A stretch of DNA of 64,000 bases from assembly GCA_028023455.1 (NCBI GenBank), contig JAQFVV010012420.1, positions 5,971,770 through 6,035,769 of the forward strand. The letters are read 5' to 3'. The position numbers and the translations under genes were made by a program. Positions 1 to 10,388 of the stretch are shown in pieces. A model generated the notes under the pieces. The model was not told the origin of the DNA. It did no database searches and was given only the letters and a program-made list of their open reading frames with translations. The stretch's first letter is position 1, and every line of letters begins with the position of its first letter. The stretch is from Epiperipatus broadwayi. Lineage: Eukaryota; Onychophora; Udeonychophora; Euonychophora; Peripatidae.

Positions 1-2119
1 TAATTTACAAATTAGTTTTCTTCTGTTTTAATTAATTGTTCTAAAATGCCATCTTTTTGTATTTTTTTTTTTTTAATAAGCGCACGGACCTTTATACTAG
101 AATATAATAAATTATTTATCCAGGATGCACAAGTGTGCTCACTATATGGCAAGCACAAATCTGTTGCCACTATAGCCAAACCGACACAGTTTTTTTATTC
201 ACTTACCTTAATAATGTTATATATAGTGATATCTCAGTCTAAAGCTCAACTGTTGCTGAATATAACTATTCTTTTGGGTCCAACTTTGTTTACTGGTTAA
301 GTAAAGTTTTCTGTAGAATCACAGTCAATAGTTTCTACACTTATGGACATCCATATAGATGAAGCCAAGTCATCAATAAACGTTGTTAATATTTATGTAC
401 TTCGTGACCAAATAGTGACTGGCACCCTCTTTTTAGTGGCGCTCGCCTGCAGTACAGATCTTGCACACCTGCTTATTCTGACCCTCAATATATCTTTCTA
501 ATAATCTATCTGGATTGTCTGAGTATAAATTTGTGTATGTGTATAAAATTTTATAATTTTAGGTCCATATTATTATTAGATAATTTTTATACATGTCTTT
601 TGCTTATATGTATAAACATTTAAAACTCAATATCTTTATTGTTATTATTTTTTCATTCAGAATAATTTATAAAATTGAAAATTGAAAATATATGTTGCTC
701 TCAAAAACTTTTATTAATAAATGACTTTGATAATAAGTTTTATGAATGCTTTTATTTTTTTGTAAATAAAAAAAAGTACAAAGATTGCAAAACGTCTAAA
801 TTAAGTGAACCAAACCAAGTGAAAGCTATTTTATTTATCTTATGATGAAATCAAGATTTATGGAAAATCAAAAAAAAAACTTTCTTTACAATGAAACATT
901 AATGAGAAACAGATGAGTATTTAACTTTGGAAATAGAGTTCGGAAATTTTTAAATAAAACGATAAAAAAACAGTTTTATGGCTAGGAATGGATGCATCTA
1001 TCCGTAAATGTGCACACACGCACATGTAAATTATGAATTTTTTTTTTTCAAACATTACTTTGATTAATAATAAAATTATGAAAAGTTAGAAATTATATAA
1101 TATTACATTTTAAACCTATGCACTTAATTATTTATACAGAATAAGATTATATGTAACTGAAACTAATCTTTTAAAAATAAGAGTGGATTAGTTACTGTAG
1201 GTTGTCTTACCAAAAAAAAGTATCAGATAATAATCATGTTCTTTTGTGGTCAGCACAATAACACCCAACTGACCAATCCAGATTAGAGATTTTTTTTCTT
1301 TAGTTTAAGAATATCTTGATACCCTTTTGCTGATTAATATTAGCTGACTTGCTGTATTTGATTATGATTTGCTTCTTGAAACAAATGTTCAAGTTCTTTT
1401 CCAGATTCAAATTCCAAATCATGTGATAACAGAACCATTAGTACAGTACAAGATCTGTTTAAAATTTTGCTACTAAACTGATTAAATTAACAATAAATCC
1501 CATAATGTATAATCTTAAAAGCAAGTTGCATGAAATACAGATGCCACAATTCAAAGTTATATAATAAATAGTGTAAAAATATTAATCTATTGTATAATGT
1601 ATACCATAATTTGACCACAGGTTGATTACTTACAGTTTGCTAATAATATATAAAATATAGTAATGTGAACTAATTTAAATATTTATATATAATTAAATAT
1701 AAGGGTTTTCTAACATACATATTTGAAAGTTTGTCAATTTTCCTTGGCATATTTAAGTATTTGTTCAGATTATTATAGTGTAATAATTACAATCTATTTA
1801 AAAATCTTAAGTAAATGAAGACTGGTGTATTTTTTCATTTATATATATACTTTTTTTCTGTGATACTAAAAGGGTGTAGCAGATATGTATTAAATGTGTA
1901 TTGAGTTGAACACTCTCTCCATATATATATAATTTAGGTTGATCACTTTGAGTTTAAATTTTCATTGTCTTTGTTTTTTTATTTAAAGATGAAAGCTTTT
2001 AGAAGTACTAATACTTCAAATAGAATGTGATGATGGTAGATATATTTAGTGTATAAAAATTGACATGAAGTAATCATATTTGTTAGATAATTACTGCAAG
2101 AAGCATATATGTAAATATA
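1..2119. other. A+T-rich DNA, no gene seen
   Basis: No reading frame here has recognisable protein features. An 84-codon open stretch near 46-300 is low-complexity and hydrophobic, with no homology I recognise. A slightly less A+T-rich patch at about 120-500 contains a small hairpin around 140-180 but no identifiable repeat. The remainder is poly-A/T and TA-rich. Confidence 0.5.
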
Positions 2120-2872
2120 TAAAATAGAAATTCATGTAACACTACAATACTAGCAAAACAATAAAATTTTTGCTCAAATTCTTCCATGACCCTGATGTGT
2201 TCATCTGTTAACAAGTAGATCTTTTCATGTGAAATTTAACTAAACATATAACATATATATTTAAAACAAAATAGTCTTCCCATCATTTACTTTAAAAACC
2301 AATTTTCTTTAACATCAAAGACTGTCTACATGAGATTAATGGTCTTGGATTCAAAAAAATTTATCATCAAAGTTTCTTTTACTTTTAAATTCATTTTTTT
2401 CATAAAAGACAAATTCTCCATTGTCAAATAATATTTTATGATCTATATTCAATTCATGAATATTCAAAGCTGCATTTTGATATCTATTTTTAACATAAGG
2501 AGTTAAAATAGATATAAAAACTTATCTTTGTATATCCATGAACTAAATACAGGTCTTAAAATATTATTTGACAATGCAGAGGTATTGTGAAAAAAATGAA
2601 TTGAAAAGAAAAGTAAAAGAAACATTGATGATAAAAATTTTTTAATCTGAGGCCATCAATCTCATGAAGACATTCTTTGAGGTAAAAGAAAGTTGTTTTT
2701 TGAAATGAATGATGGGAAGACTATTTTGTTTTGTATATCTATGTTATAAGTTTAGTTGAATTTCACATGAGAAGATTTATTTGTTTATAGAGGAAACATG
2801 ATCGTGGAAGAGTTTTAGTAAAAAATTTGTTGTTTTGTAGTATTGTAATGTTATATGAATTTCTATTTTATT
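2120..2872. repeat. Near-perfect-centre inverted repeat (about 375-bp arms)
   Basis: The left arm (2120-2494) reappears as reverse complement at 2502-2872 with only about 7 bp between the arms. Landmarks are the 2481-2494 segment against 2502-2514 at the centre, a shared CATGTGAAATT block (near 2228 and 2765) and a shared block on the outer sides near 2140 and 2850. The arms differ by scattered substitutions and small indels, so this is an old, genuine inverted duplication rather than a sequencing fold-back. The arms have short open stretches that translate similarly on both sides, but I recognise no domain. It could be a foldback transposon or a decayed palindromic PLE/transposase fragment; it abuts the PLE palindrome on its right. 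Confidence 0.7.
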
Positions 2873-3049
2873 TTTTAATTGCTAGTATAGTGTAAGGCAG
2901 TATTTAACATGTAAATATATAATTCTAGAAAAAGAATTTTAACTGTTTTTCTGCAATAATTGTAATGATTTAGAAAATGTTGAAATATTTCACAACAGAA
3001 CAAGTTTAAATTTGTAATAAAAAAAATTATTTAAAGACGAGTGCTTTCA

Positions 3050-5150
3050 ATATTGAATAGTAACATAATCATAGCATTATTTGAGTTAAGGAAGTTGAGA
3101 TTTAGATTTTTAGTCACTTTTGAATATTAAAGAAAAGCTTAACATAAAATTGAATTTTTAGGAATATATTTACATACTAATGATGAAAATGGTAGCTACA
3201 ATTGCTATTTTTTTTTTGAGAAAGAGAAATACTAGAGTCCTTTTTATTGATGACATGATCATCTTTAGCTATTATGATACCTCCTTCATCTTTCGCTTTT
3301 TGTCATCTCTTTCAAAATAAATGTCAGCCATATAGAGATCAAAGTTGTGACCTGACTATAACTCATGAGCAAAAATAAAATATGGAAGAATATTCATTGC
3401 TTTTCTTTGCTCAGTTGTTTAGATAATTATGCTGGCAAGTCTTGTAGATAATTTAGCTTGGGTTTCATCATTGCAAGCCTTTAAGCAATAGGTTTTTGCA
3501 ATTAATTTTGTACACAATTTGACATGAAGCCTTACTAATTATTTTGTCTGCTAAATTATTTAATAATTTATTTAAAGACAGAGACAATCAAATCTGATAT
3601 TGCATTTATTCTTACAAATATTTTTAAATTTATGTGTGACTTTCGAAATGTAAGGGAGACTAAGACCATTTTTTATTATCAGGTTGAATATTTATAGGAT
3701 GCAAGATTTTGTTATAAAAATTAGTGATAAATTGCATTTATTTTTTAGAATTGTACCCATAGTTGATTAGATCTTTAGTATATAAATCAATATTTATTCT
3801 CTGATCTGTTTCAAATTTTGCGCAGCTTTAAGTTTTTGTAAAGAAAACCTTTCAGACCAGCATATTTCTGGAAGAAGGGAGTATTATACTTAGGGTATTT
3901 GGTACCTCTTACATTTAATGATTTTTAAATCATCCTATAATCTAAAACATTGTCCTGACTGATAATTTCTAAAAATTTCAGGTTGTGTAAAAGCTCATTT
4001 TTCTTCTCGATGGTCCATGTTAGAGTGATTATAGATACTAACCCAGTATAAATTTTACTAATAGTTTCTTCATTTGCACATACTAAAGTATTGGCACACA
4101 TATCTGAAATATAAGAAAGTATTAGACAGACACTCAAATTTTGGAAGAATCAAATTCTCAAACTTAGACAAATACAGACTACAGACAACTCCACTGAAAG
4201 GGAGCCCCATAAGGTAGCCAATGCTTCATATTATATATTTTGTAATTAATTGATGTGATTATTTCATCACTAATCCAATTTAATGTATCTATAATAAAGT
4301 TTTTTTCTCAATGTTATAATTGACTTGCTGCAAAAATTCTTCTATGATTTTAATAGATTCATAATGAAAGGAGACCTGTACAATTCCTTAATGTCCAGAA
4401 AGACAATTTGGAAGCTGTTATCAATTTTGAAAATTGTAATCTTTTCAATAAATTCATACAAAGATTTCAAGCTGTATGAGCTGAAACCAATCTTGTCTAT
4501 GAGTCAAGATGCAATCAGTTTAGCTGCATAGTAAATGTATGAGCCACCAAATCAAGAAGATGAAGTGGGAAGTTTTTTTGTGCAGCTTTGTATTCACAAA
4601 TATTGTAGTAACAATGGCAGCAAATAAGATATTTTATAATATTCAGAGTTTAACAGCACTTTACTTTGATGCTGCCTAAGAATTAAAGCAATAAATTTAT
4701 CTCTTCTAGTTTTTAAATTATAATCTTTTAATTCAATAAAAAGTCTAACACTTGCCATTTTAAAAGCATAAGCCTATTGTCCTTATCGTCTTTCAGACAA
4801 ACAAGGTTTTTTTCTGTAATAAAATGTTAAATGCAATTAATATTACAAGACCAGAAGTCGTTTTTAGTTTTAGGTATGTATTTCAGACAATTAAAAGCTT
4901 TTTCTATGACCCTTTCTTTCTCAGGGTTGTTTTCATATTTAGACTCAATCAGCAACTATTTCCATTTTATGATAGCACAATTCACTGCCTACAAATCTGG
5001 ATTGATAATTAAAAATTTTATCAGCCACCTTGGGAAAATCAACATTCAAAATGTTGGCCCAGTTTTTAAAGCTAGAAAGATTAGGGTCCATGCAGTTTTG
5101 TTTTTCAGCCAAAAAGTTCAATTTCTTAGAATATTTTGTTTTTAGCATGA
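3050..5150 (-). pseudogene. Penelope-like element reverse transcriptase, degraded (minus copy)
   Basis: Read on the minus strand from 5150 downwards, frames interrupted by stops show peptide stretches of a PLE-type reverse transcriptase. An N-terminal segment with an NCMDPN motif lies at 4945-5148. A KDDKDNRL stretch near 4790 resembles the PLE 'KADKG' region before the RT palm. The RT palm region lies near 4330-4130. A conserved stretch after the catalytic motif (TWTIEKKNELLHNLKFLEI) is open at 3925-4137. The YxDD box itself is degraded here: the position reads ISDMCANTLVCAN where the plus-strand sister reads RYVDNILVCAN. Multiple stops and frameshifts make it non-functional. No GIY-YIG domain was recognised downstream, unlike the PLE at 10.4-12.5 kb. 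Confidence 0.6.
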
Positions 5151-5168
5151 TAGTGATGTGGTTACATT

Positions 5169-6690
5169 TTGGTGGCTTGTACTTTTACTAAGCAGCTGAA
5201 CTGATTGCATCTTGCTTCATAGATGAGCTTCATTTTGGCTCACACAGCTTGAAATCTTCATATGAATTTATTAAAAATATAAAAAATTTTAAAATCAATA
5301 ATCACTACAAAATTGCCTCTCTGGACATTAAGGAATTGTAAGAGACTGCCCCTCATTAAATCATAAAAGAATTTTTGCACAATCAATTATAACATTGAGA
5401 AAAAAAAACTTTATTATAAATACATTAAATTGAATTTGTGAAGAAATAATTATATCAGTTAATTACAAAACATATAAAATGAATCATGGCTGGTCTATGG
5501 GCTCCCTTTAAGTGGAGTTGTCTGCAGTCTGTGTTTGTCCAAATTTGAGAATTTGATTTTTCCAAAATTTGAGTGTCTATCTAATACTTTCTTATATTCC
5601 AGATACGTGGACAATATTTTAGTATGTGCAAACAAAAAACTATTAATAAAATTTATATTGAATTAACATCTACAAACACTCTAATGTGGTTCATCAAAGG
5701 AAAATGAGCTTCTTCACAACATAAATATTTTAGAAATTATCAGCCATGACAATATTTTAGATTATAGGTTGATTTAAAAACCATTAAATATAAGAAGTAT
5801 CATACACCCTAAGTCTAATACTTTTTCCACAAATATGCTGGTCTGAAAGGTTTTCTCCATAGAAACTTAAAATTGTGCAAATTTGAGGCAGATTGGTGAA
5901 GAAATTATCTCATCGACCATGGGTACAATTCTAAAAAAATAAATGCAATTTATTACTAAATTTTTATAATAAAATCTTGCACCCTATAAACATTTAATCT
6001 GATAATAAAAATGGTCTTAGTCTACCTTATGTTTTGAAAGTCAAACATAAATTAAAAAATATTTGTATCAATAATACAATATCAGTTTTCACTTGTCTCA
6101 GTCTGTAAATAAATTATTAAATAATTCAAAAGACAAAGTAACTAAAAAGGCTTTATATCAAATTGTGCACAAAATTAATTGCAAATAACCTAATTGCTTA
6201 AAAGCTATCCATAATGAAACCCAAGCTAAATTATGTACAAGACTTTCCCAGCATAGTTATCTATACAACTGGGCCAAGAAAAACAAAGAATACTCTTTCA
6301 TTTTTTTGGCTCATGAGTTGCAGTCAGACCACAACTTTGATATTTGTTTTGAAACAGATGACAAAAAGAGAAAGATAAAGGAGACATGATAATAGCTGAA
6401 GATGATCATGCCATCAGTAAAAAGAACTCTTGCACTTATCTTTCTAAAAAAATAGCAATTATAGCTACCATTTTCATCATTAGTATGTAAGTCTAATCCT
6501 AAAAATTCAATTTTATGTTAATCTTTTCTCTAATATTTAAAAGTGACTAAAAATCTAAATCTCAACTTCCTTTACTCAAATAATGCTATGAATACGTTAT
6601 TTTTCAATATTGAAAGCACTCAGTTTTAGATAAAAAAAAATTTATTACAAATTCAAACCCGTTCTGTTGTTAAATGTTTTAACATTATGA
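5169..6690 (+). pseudogene. Penelope-like element reverse transcriptase, degraded (plus copy)
   Basis: The plus-strand reading shows RT motif A as KIASLDIKEL near 5310-5335. The motif-B-like segment is near 5490-5520 (MAGLWAPF, then GVVCSLCLSKFENL in the next frame). Motif C is RYVDN at 5601-5615, where the second catalytic Asp of YVDD has become Asn. The segment after motif C (ELLHNINILEI-like) and a HELQSDHNFDICFETDDKK stretch near 6310-6370 are also readable. Frameshifts and stops separate the blocks. The copy is the mirror image of the minus-strand copy and starts at the palm, so it is 5'-truncated. Family assignment rests on the YVDx context and the LDI/FLE spacing typical of PLE RTs, and is less certain than for the element at 11 kb. 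Confidence 0.6.
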
Positions 6691-7284
6691 AAATAAATAA
6701 TAGGCAGATTTTCAGGAAACTGTTGCAAATATATGTTAGAACTTGGGCCTCATTTTGTTTAAATAATAATAATAATACTCCTATGATAACTTGATTGAAA
6801 GTTTATGTTAAATTAACGCTAAGTGACAGCTTGAATTAAAGAGTTGCATTCCATTAAACAAACTGAAATTTGTTTTTATTAGCTGAAAATATATTAGGAA
6901 CTTTTAGATATTATGTATATCATTTTAACATTAGGCTTAAACATCCTTATTAGATGATCTTATTAACTAAATTAAAGAAAATATCCTGTGAGGTTTGATG
7001 CAGCATTCATCTTTTTATGAACCTCCAAGCAATAAAGGTATTCAAACATTAACTAATGTTTTGTTTGTGTTTAACATATATTTTTATTTATTAAAAAAAT
7101 CTAAAATATTTACAATTTATACCAATTCATAAACATTTTGCATATATTGTTAATATGTGTTTAACATCTATTTTTTTTTATTCTCTGCTAAAAACAATAA
7201 CAAAAGACAATTTAACAACTCCTCATTTTACTATAATAAGTCTTGATGCCACTAGTGTAGTTTTTATTACATGAATTTTATCAA
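6691..7284. other. A+T-rich DNA, no gene seen
   Basis: No coding signal was seen. A loose direct repeat (GTGTTTAACAT followed by A/T) occurs near 7068 and 7157. A short TAA-type run lies near 6762-6776. Confidence 0.4.
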
Positions 7285-7595
7285 TACCATTATCATTCCA
7301 CTGGAGGATTAATTTCTTTCCAAGTTTAATCCAGTTTCTCCAAACTCTAGCCTCTCTTCTTCAGATTGCGCCAGCAAAATTCCCTATTTCCTCCACCCAT
7401 CTTATAAATGGTCTCATTCTGTGCCTTTCAAAATTTCTTGGGATCCAGTTTAAGATTTCATCTGCCCATCTATTATTATCTCTTTTAGCAATATGTCAAG
7501 ATCATCTGTATTTCAGTTTAATATTTTTAATGATAATAGCAATACCGGCTTGCTCTCTCATTCATACTTTATTTTTAATCCCTTCTTGTTACTCC
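7285..7595 (-). pseudogene. RTE-type LINE, C-terminal and 3' end fragment
   Basis: The minus strand reads a degenerate form of the C-terminal tail seen in the better copies at 52.2 kb and 39.1 kb: 'SLAGHIARR.DNRW...ILNW.PR', then an 'RWMDEIRK..G..W' block. The matching bases are at 7290-7490 (for example the TTTCTTGGGATCCAGTTTAAGATTTCATC region at 7432-7462, which parallels 52350-52375). This tail is characteristic of RTE-clade endonuclease/RT polyproteins of invertebrates. The fragment is broken by indels and joined directly to plus-strand RTE sequence, so it is part of a rearranged copy. Confidence 0.65.
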
Positions 7596-8050
7596 TAATA
7601 TTACATCCTGAATACTTTGTTGACTGGTCTGGATTTAAAAGTGGGTTTATCACAGTGAATCACAGCCAGATATCAAGAGCAGTAATAAAAAGGGCTAATA
7701 AATATGAGTTGTCAATATGCTTTGGATTTGTAAATTACAAAAAGGCATTTGATTCTGCTCATCTATTATTATTTCTTTTAGCAATATGTCCAGCCCAGAA
7801 GCTCTTCATTTTCTTACTATTTTTAATGATATTAGTAATACCCGCTTGTTCTCTCACTCATGTATTTTAATTTTGATCACTTCTGTTATTTCTAACATAT
7901 ATCCTCAATACTTTGTTACGTGATCTGAGTTTAAAAGTGGTTTTAGCATAGTGGATCACATCCAAATATTAAGGGAAGTTATGAAAAGAGCCAATAGATA
8001 TGAGTTGTCAATATGCTTCAAATTTGTAGATTGTATAAAGGCATTTGGTA
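7467..8050. repeat. Tandem duplication (about 293 bp x 2) across an inverted LINE junction
   Basis: The segment beginning CATCTATTATTAT at 7467 recurs at 7759. Each unit contains minus-strand LINE C-terminal sequence, then a junction, then plus-strand LINE palm sequence ending at the AAGGCATTTG motif (7742 and 8038). The two units have diverged by substitutions. The inverted junction therefore formed first and was duplicated afterwards. Confidence 0.7.
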
Positions 8051-8640
8051 ATTAAAGCATTGGATCATCAAGGTATAGACCTAGGATATTAGCATATTCT
8101 GAAGAATATTTCTCAAAATGCATCAATAAAGATTAAATTACTTTAATGATATTAAGAATATTAATATCAGGAAAGATCTACAATAGGATGATTCCATATC
8201 TTCATAACAGTTTTACAAGAAATATTTTAAGAGTTGAAATGGAAAGCTAAGAGAGTAAAAGTAAAAGGAGATTGTGAAAGATGTCTAAATTTTGCAGATG
8301 ACATGGTTGTTGTTGAAAATAATGCTTAAGAGTTTCAAGAAATGCTGCAAAAGTTATTAGATGAAAGTAAGACTAAAAGTAAATGTTATAAAGACTAAAG
8401 TAATGTTCAGTGAATTTTCTCAAAAGAAGAAAATAAGAATTTATAATGATGAGTTAGAAGAAGTTAATAACTACAAATAAGTTGGTCAGATTATTACTAC
8501 ATTGGAAACATAATGGATAAAATTAATCACAGAATTAAACTTGTTTGGAATGCTTTTGATAGAAATAATCTAATATTAAAAGAAAATATGGGTATGTGTT
8601 TGAAAAGGAAAGTTTTTGGATAAATGTCGGTTTACGGAAT
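7600..8640 (+). pseudogene. RTE-type LINE reverse transcriptase fragment (rearranged)
   Basis: Plus-strand frames contain RT palm pieces. One is 'GFVNYKKAFDSA' near 7724-7756 (motif A region; the better copy at 38.2 kb reads GFVDYEKAFDSI). A second, more degraded copy of the same piece is near 8025-8050. The catalytic box is NFADDMVV at about 8290-8313. Downstream are a degenerate KKTK-MF segment and a C-terminal GQIITT...IMDKI-HRIKL segment near 8480-8545. The copy stops at about 8640 with no 3' end in this orientation. Many stops are present, so there is no functional protein. The same module order occurs at 38.2-38.9 kb. Confidence 0.7.
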
Positions 8641-9012
8641 TTATTATTATTTAATTCTATTTATATTTAATTACTGTGAACCTATATAATGCTGACGATT
8701 AAAACTGTAAGCTTTTTTTTTTTACAATAACTTTATGTTTTACAATCTTTTCGACTGTAAAATATCTGGTAATTAAATATTTTTTATAATATCTAATTTT
8801 AATCCTGAGGTAATGTTTTCTGCAGCGAAAGTTAATGCTTCGTAGTGAAATCAAATCTTTAATTCTTTAAAAGAGTAAATGACATTTTTTTTCCTGATGT
8901 AAAAGTCTACAATTAAAAACAATATGTATATAATCATTTATATATACTTTAGCTAAAAAAAGTATAATTTAAATATTTATATATTGAATATGATAATAAT
9001 TTACTGATCAGA
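8641..9012. other. A+T-rich DNA, nothing recognised
   Basis: No gene, domain or clear repeat is visible in this stretch. Confidence 0.4.
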
Positions 9013-9215
9013 GGCAAAACTCTCCATACAGTAGTACCACCAAGTGCAAAACAGAGCAATCAATGGATATGCAAGAGGGTTTGTATATAAAATCCCTATT
9101 AGGGTCTACTCATCCAATATCCCCAGACTAGGGATTTTATGCATAAACATTTTTGCATCCATTGACTCTGTTTTAACAGTTTGTGTAAGCATAGAAAATG
9201 GTGATCATATGAATA
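9013..9215. repeat. Short interspersed repeat, family of the 62-kb copy
   Basis: This shares blocks in the same order with 61930-62150: the CTCTTCATACAGTAGTGCCACC-type block (here 9020-9045), 'AGCAATCAATGGAT' at 9054-9067, 'CATCCAATATCYCCAG' at 9111-9126, and a 3' block with GGTGATCATRTGA (9199-9211). The hammerhead-like centre seen at 62.05 kb is not preserved here: the segment after 9126 instead repeats GGGATTTTATGCATAAA, forming a small hairpin with 9085-9105. It is a diverged copy of a short non-coding dispersed element. Confidence 0.6.
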
Positions 9216-10388
9216 ATTTATTGTTTAAATGAAGTTTTTATTGCTTTCAGTAGCAATTAGTTTTGTTTAAGAATGATAATGTAGTGTCAAATTTATAATC
9301 ATGGATTGTAGTACAAGATCTGTGTTTTTTTTTATATAAATTTTTTGAGTAAAGGGTAAGATCTGAGAGATTCAGTTTATGGAACTGACAAAAAAAAAAA
9401 CTATTATACTCTGCTTAAAACCTTGGCATCCAAGCTTTTTATTGCTAAAGATTATAGTCCAAAATTTAGTATGAAGATGTGAATAGGAAGCAATGAAAAT
9501 GGGATTTAATCAGAAAATCTAGCATCTAATCAAATACTTAAGCTTACAATAAATACTAGCATTGAAACAGAATAGACAATTTCCTCCTGAATACTTTCCA
9601 AGAAAATGACATTAGGAATTTAATTTTGACTTTGAACATATGACTGGCATAACAATAGCTGGTTAAATACCTAATTTTTTTTAGAACAATTCATGATCAA
9701 AGAAAGTGAGAATAAAATTTGTCTGAGTAATGCAGGAGTGGAATTGTAATAATGTATCCACAATTTTAGTCACCATTTGACCTTCTCTCTAACCATGAAA
9801 TAAAGAAAATAATAATCAGGAAATTTTATTATATTACATTGAAGTTAAAATTCATGAAACTTGATAATATATTTTTAACTATCAGTGCCAGATTGGAGTT
9901 TGTTAAAAGGTTGACAAGGAGAAATAAATGATCACTATGATGATTAAAATTATTAAAGTCATAATATCCTAATAAGTAATCTTGGTTATTGTTTAGTCAG
10001 AAAGCCATACTAAAACAAAAGGCCAAGTTTTTCAGATGATTTTATTGTTCTCTTAGTTAAGTTCATAAAAAAGTGTTTCATTCATAAGTTAATTGAGTCA
10101 AAATATTATGGGGAAGATATCAGGAAATATTCGTAGCAGAATCATTAGATTTTATTTGATTTTCTTAACATCTACTCTTAAAAACATCAGAGAATTATAA
10201 TTCCTTTCCTGGTCAATTTGAAATGATGTTTAATATTTGTCACCATTGTAATCAGTTGTCACTGATGTAAATATAATTATTACAATATTAAGAAAAATAA
10301 TGTAAACAAATTACTGTAATAATTTAAGGCAAAATAAAAATTTTAATAAGTCAGACATATATATATATATAACAAAAATAAAAATATA
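9216..10388. other. A+T-rich DNA, no gene seen
   Basis: No coding signal or clear repeat boundary was found. TA-microsatellite DNA lies at about 10358-10370. Confidence 0.4.

Larger units (their letters stand above)
2965..6690. repeat. 3.7-kb inverted repeat made of two head-to-head PLE copies
   Basis: The left arm (about 2965-4543) and right arm (about 5169-6690) are reverse complements with many substitutions and indels. A spacer of about 620 bp (4544-5168) separates them. Matching landmarks include 4200-4210 against 5500-5510 (the GGGCTCCC block), 3400-3480 against 6190-6270, and 3150-3200 against 6450-6510. Both arms are remnants of one reverse-transcriptase coding region, with N-terminal parts facing the centre. 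The spacer continues the minus-strand copy only, so the plus-strand copy is the more truncated one. Confidence 0.75.

Noticed and set aside
46-300. 84-codon open frame at the start
   Set aside because: Composition-driven hydrophobic translation, no domain, no exon signals.
7493-7870. 125-codon open frame as one gene
   Set aside because: It reads through plus- and minus-strand LINE fragments; the continuity is accidental across rearrangement junctions.
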